Assembly: GCA_002338605.1 (NCBI GenBank)
Contig: DDIP01000330.1
Location: 1 to 6,814 of the forward strand
Direction of reading: 5' to 3'
DNA: 6,814 nucleotides
Source of the DNA: Proteobacteria bacterium UBA1847
GTDB lineage: Bacteria; Pseudomonadota; Gammaproteobacteria; Steroidobacterales; Woeseiaceae
Shown: one piece after another, positions 6,773 through 6,814 of the stretch
How the letters are laid out: the number at the start of each line of letters is the position of its first letter
Numbering within the stretch: the first letter of the stretch is position 1
Position numbers and translations under genes: made by a program
The notes under the pieces: model-generated
What the model saw: the letters and a program-made list of their open reading frames with translations, nothing else
Database searches by the model: none
What the model was told of the DNA's origin: nothing

Positions 6773-6814
6773 TCAATTAGTCGTCTGGTCCTGGGCAGCC
6801 GCCGCAGCGATCGC
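6773..6814 (-). CDS. tpiA: Triose-phosphate isomerase, C-terminal end only (probable)
   Basis: Only the last 13 residues and a TGA stop are in the window, reading AIAAAAAQDQTTN. The frame is open to the right edge. The assignment is an inference from two things: tpiA lies directly upstream of secG in many gammaproteobacteria, and an alanine-rich helix ending in a short polar tail fits the end of triose-phosphate isomerase. The enzyme would interconvert dihydroxyacetone phosphate and glyceraldehyde 3-phosphate in the cytosol. Seven bases separate its stop from the secG start, so the two are probably cotranscribed. The fragment is too short to prove the family from sequence, and the secG frame is also open upstream to the edge. 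Confidence 0.55.
   Translation of the reverse strand, partial: AIAAAAAQDQTTN

Noticed and set aside
1..6814. A search for an accessory or novel system (defence genes, mobile elements, repeat arrays).
   Set aside because: The window is filled by known genes of conserved order with almost no intergenic space, and no repeats, integrase or atypical composition were seen.

Overview
This window is an ordinary bacterial chromosome segment, transcribed entirely on the minus strand. It holds the first seven genes of a respiratory complex I operon (nuoA-nuoG) behind the tail of a tpiA-secG-tRNA-Leu unit. The layout (tpiA, secG, tRNA-Leu, then separate nuoA, B, C, D, E, F, G), the unfused NuoC and NuoD, and the Xanthomonas-like central insert in NuoC all point to a gammaproteobacterium outside the Enterobacterales. 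I cannot place it more precisely from the sequence alone. Base composition is moderately GC-rich throughout, and I saw no mobile element, CRISPR array, integron or other accessory DNA.

Reading in the direction of transcription (from high to low coordinates): the last 14 codons probably belong to tpiA (6773-6814). Then come secG (6343-6765), a complete tRNA-Leu with anticodon GAG and encoded CCA (6242-6326), and a strong intrinsic terminator right behind it (about 6188-6235). The roughly 100 bases that follow carry a candidate extended -10 promoter and a short leader. After that come nuoA (5730-6086), nuoB (5212-5739), nuoC (4498-5205), nuoD (3252-4505), nuoE (2770-3255), nuoF (1463-2770) and the N-terminal 485 codons of nuoG (1-1457, running off the left edge). 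The nuo genes overlap by up to 10 bases or are separated by at most 6, as expected for one mRNA with coupled translation.

Together, NuoE, NuoF and NuoG form the NADH-oxidising arm: FMN and clusters N3, N1a, N1b, N4 and N5. NuoB, NuoC and NuoD form the connecting module that carries electrons through N2 to ubiquinone. NuoA is the first membrane subunit at the quinone site. The remaining membrane genes (nuoH-N) would be expected beyond the left edge. All iron-sulfur ligands expected for these subunits are present except those of the optional N7 cluster in NuoG. No gene is broken. I found no new biological system here; the findings are local details such as gene starts, the promoter, the leader and protein tails.
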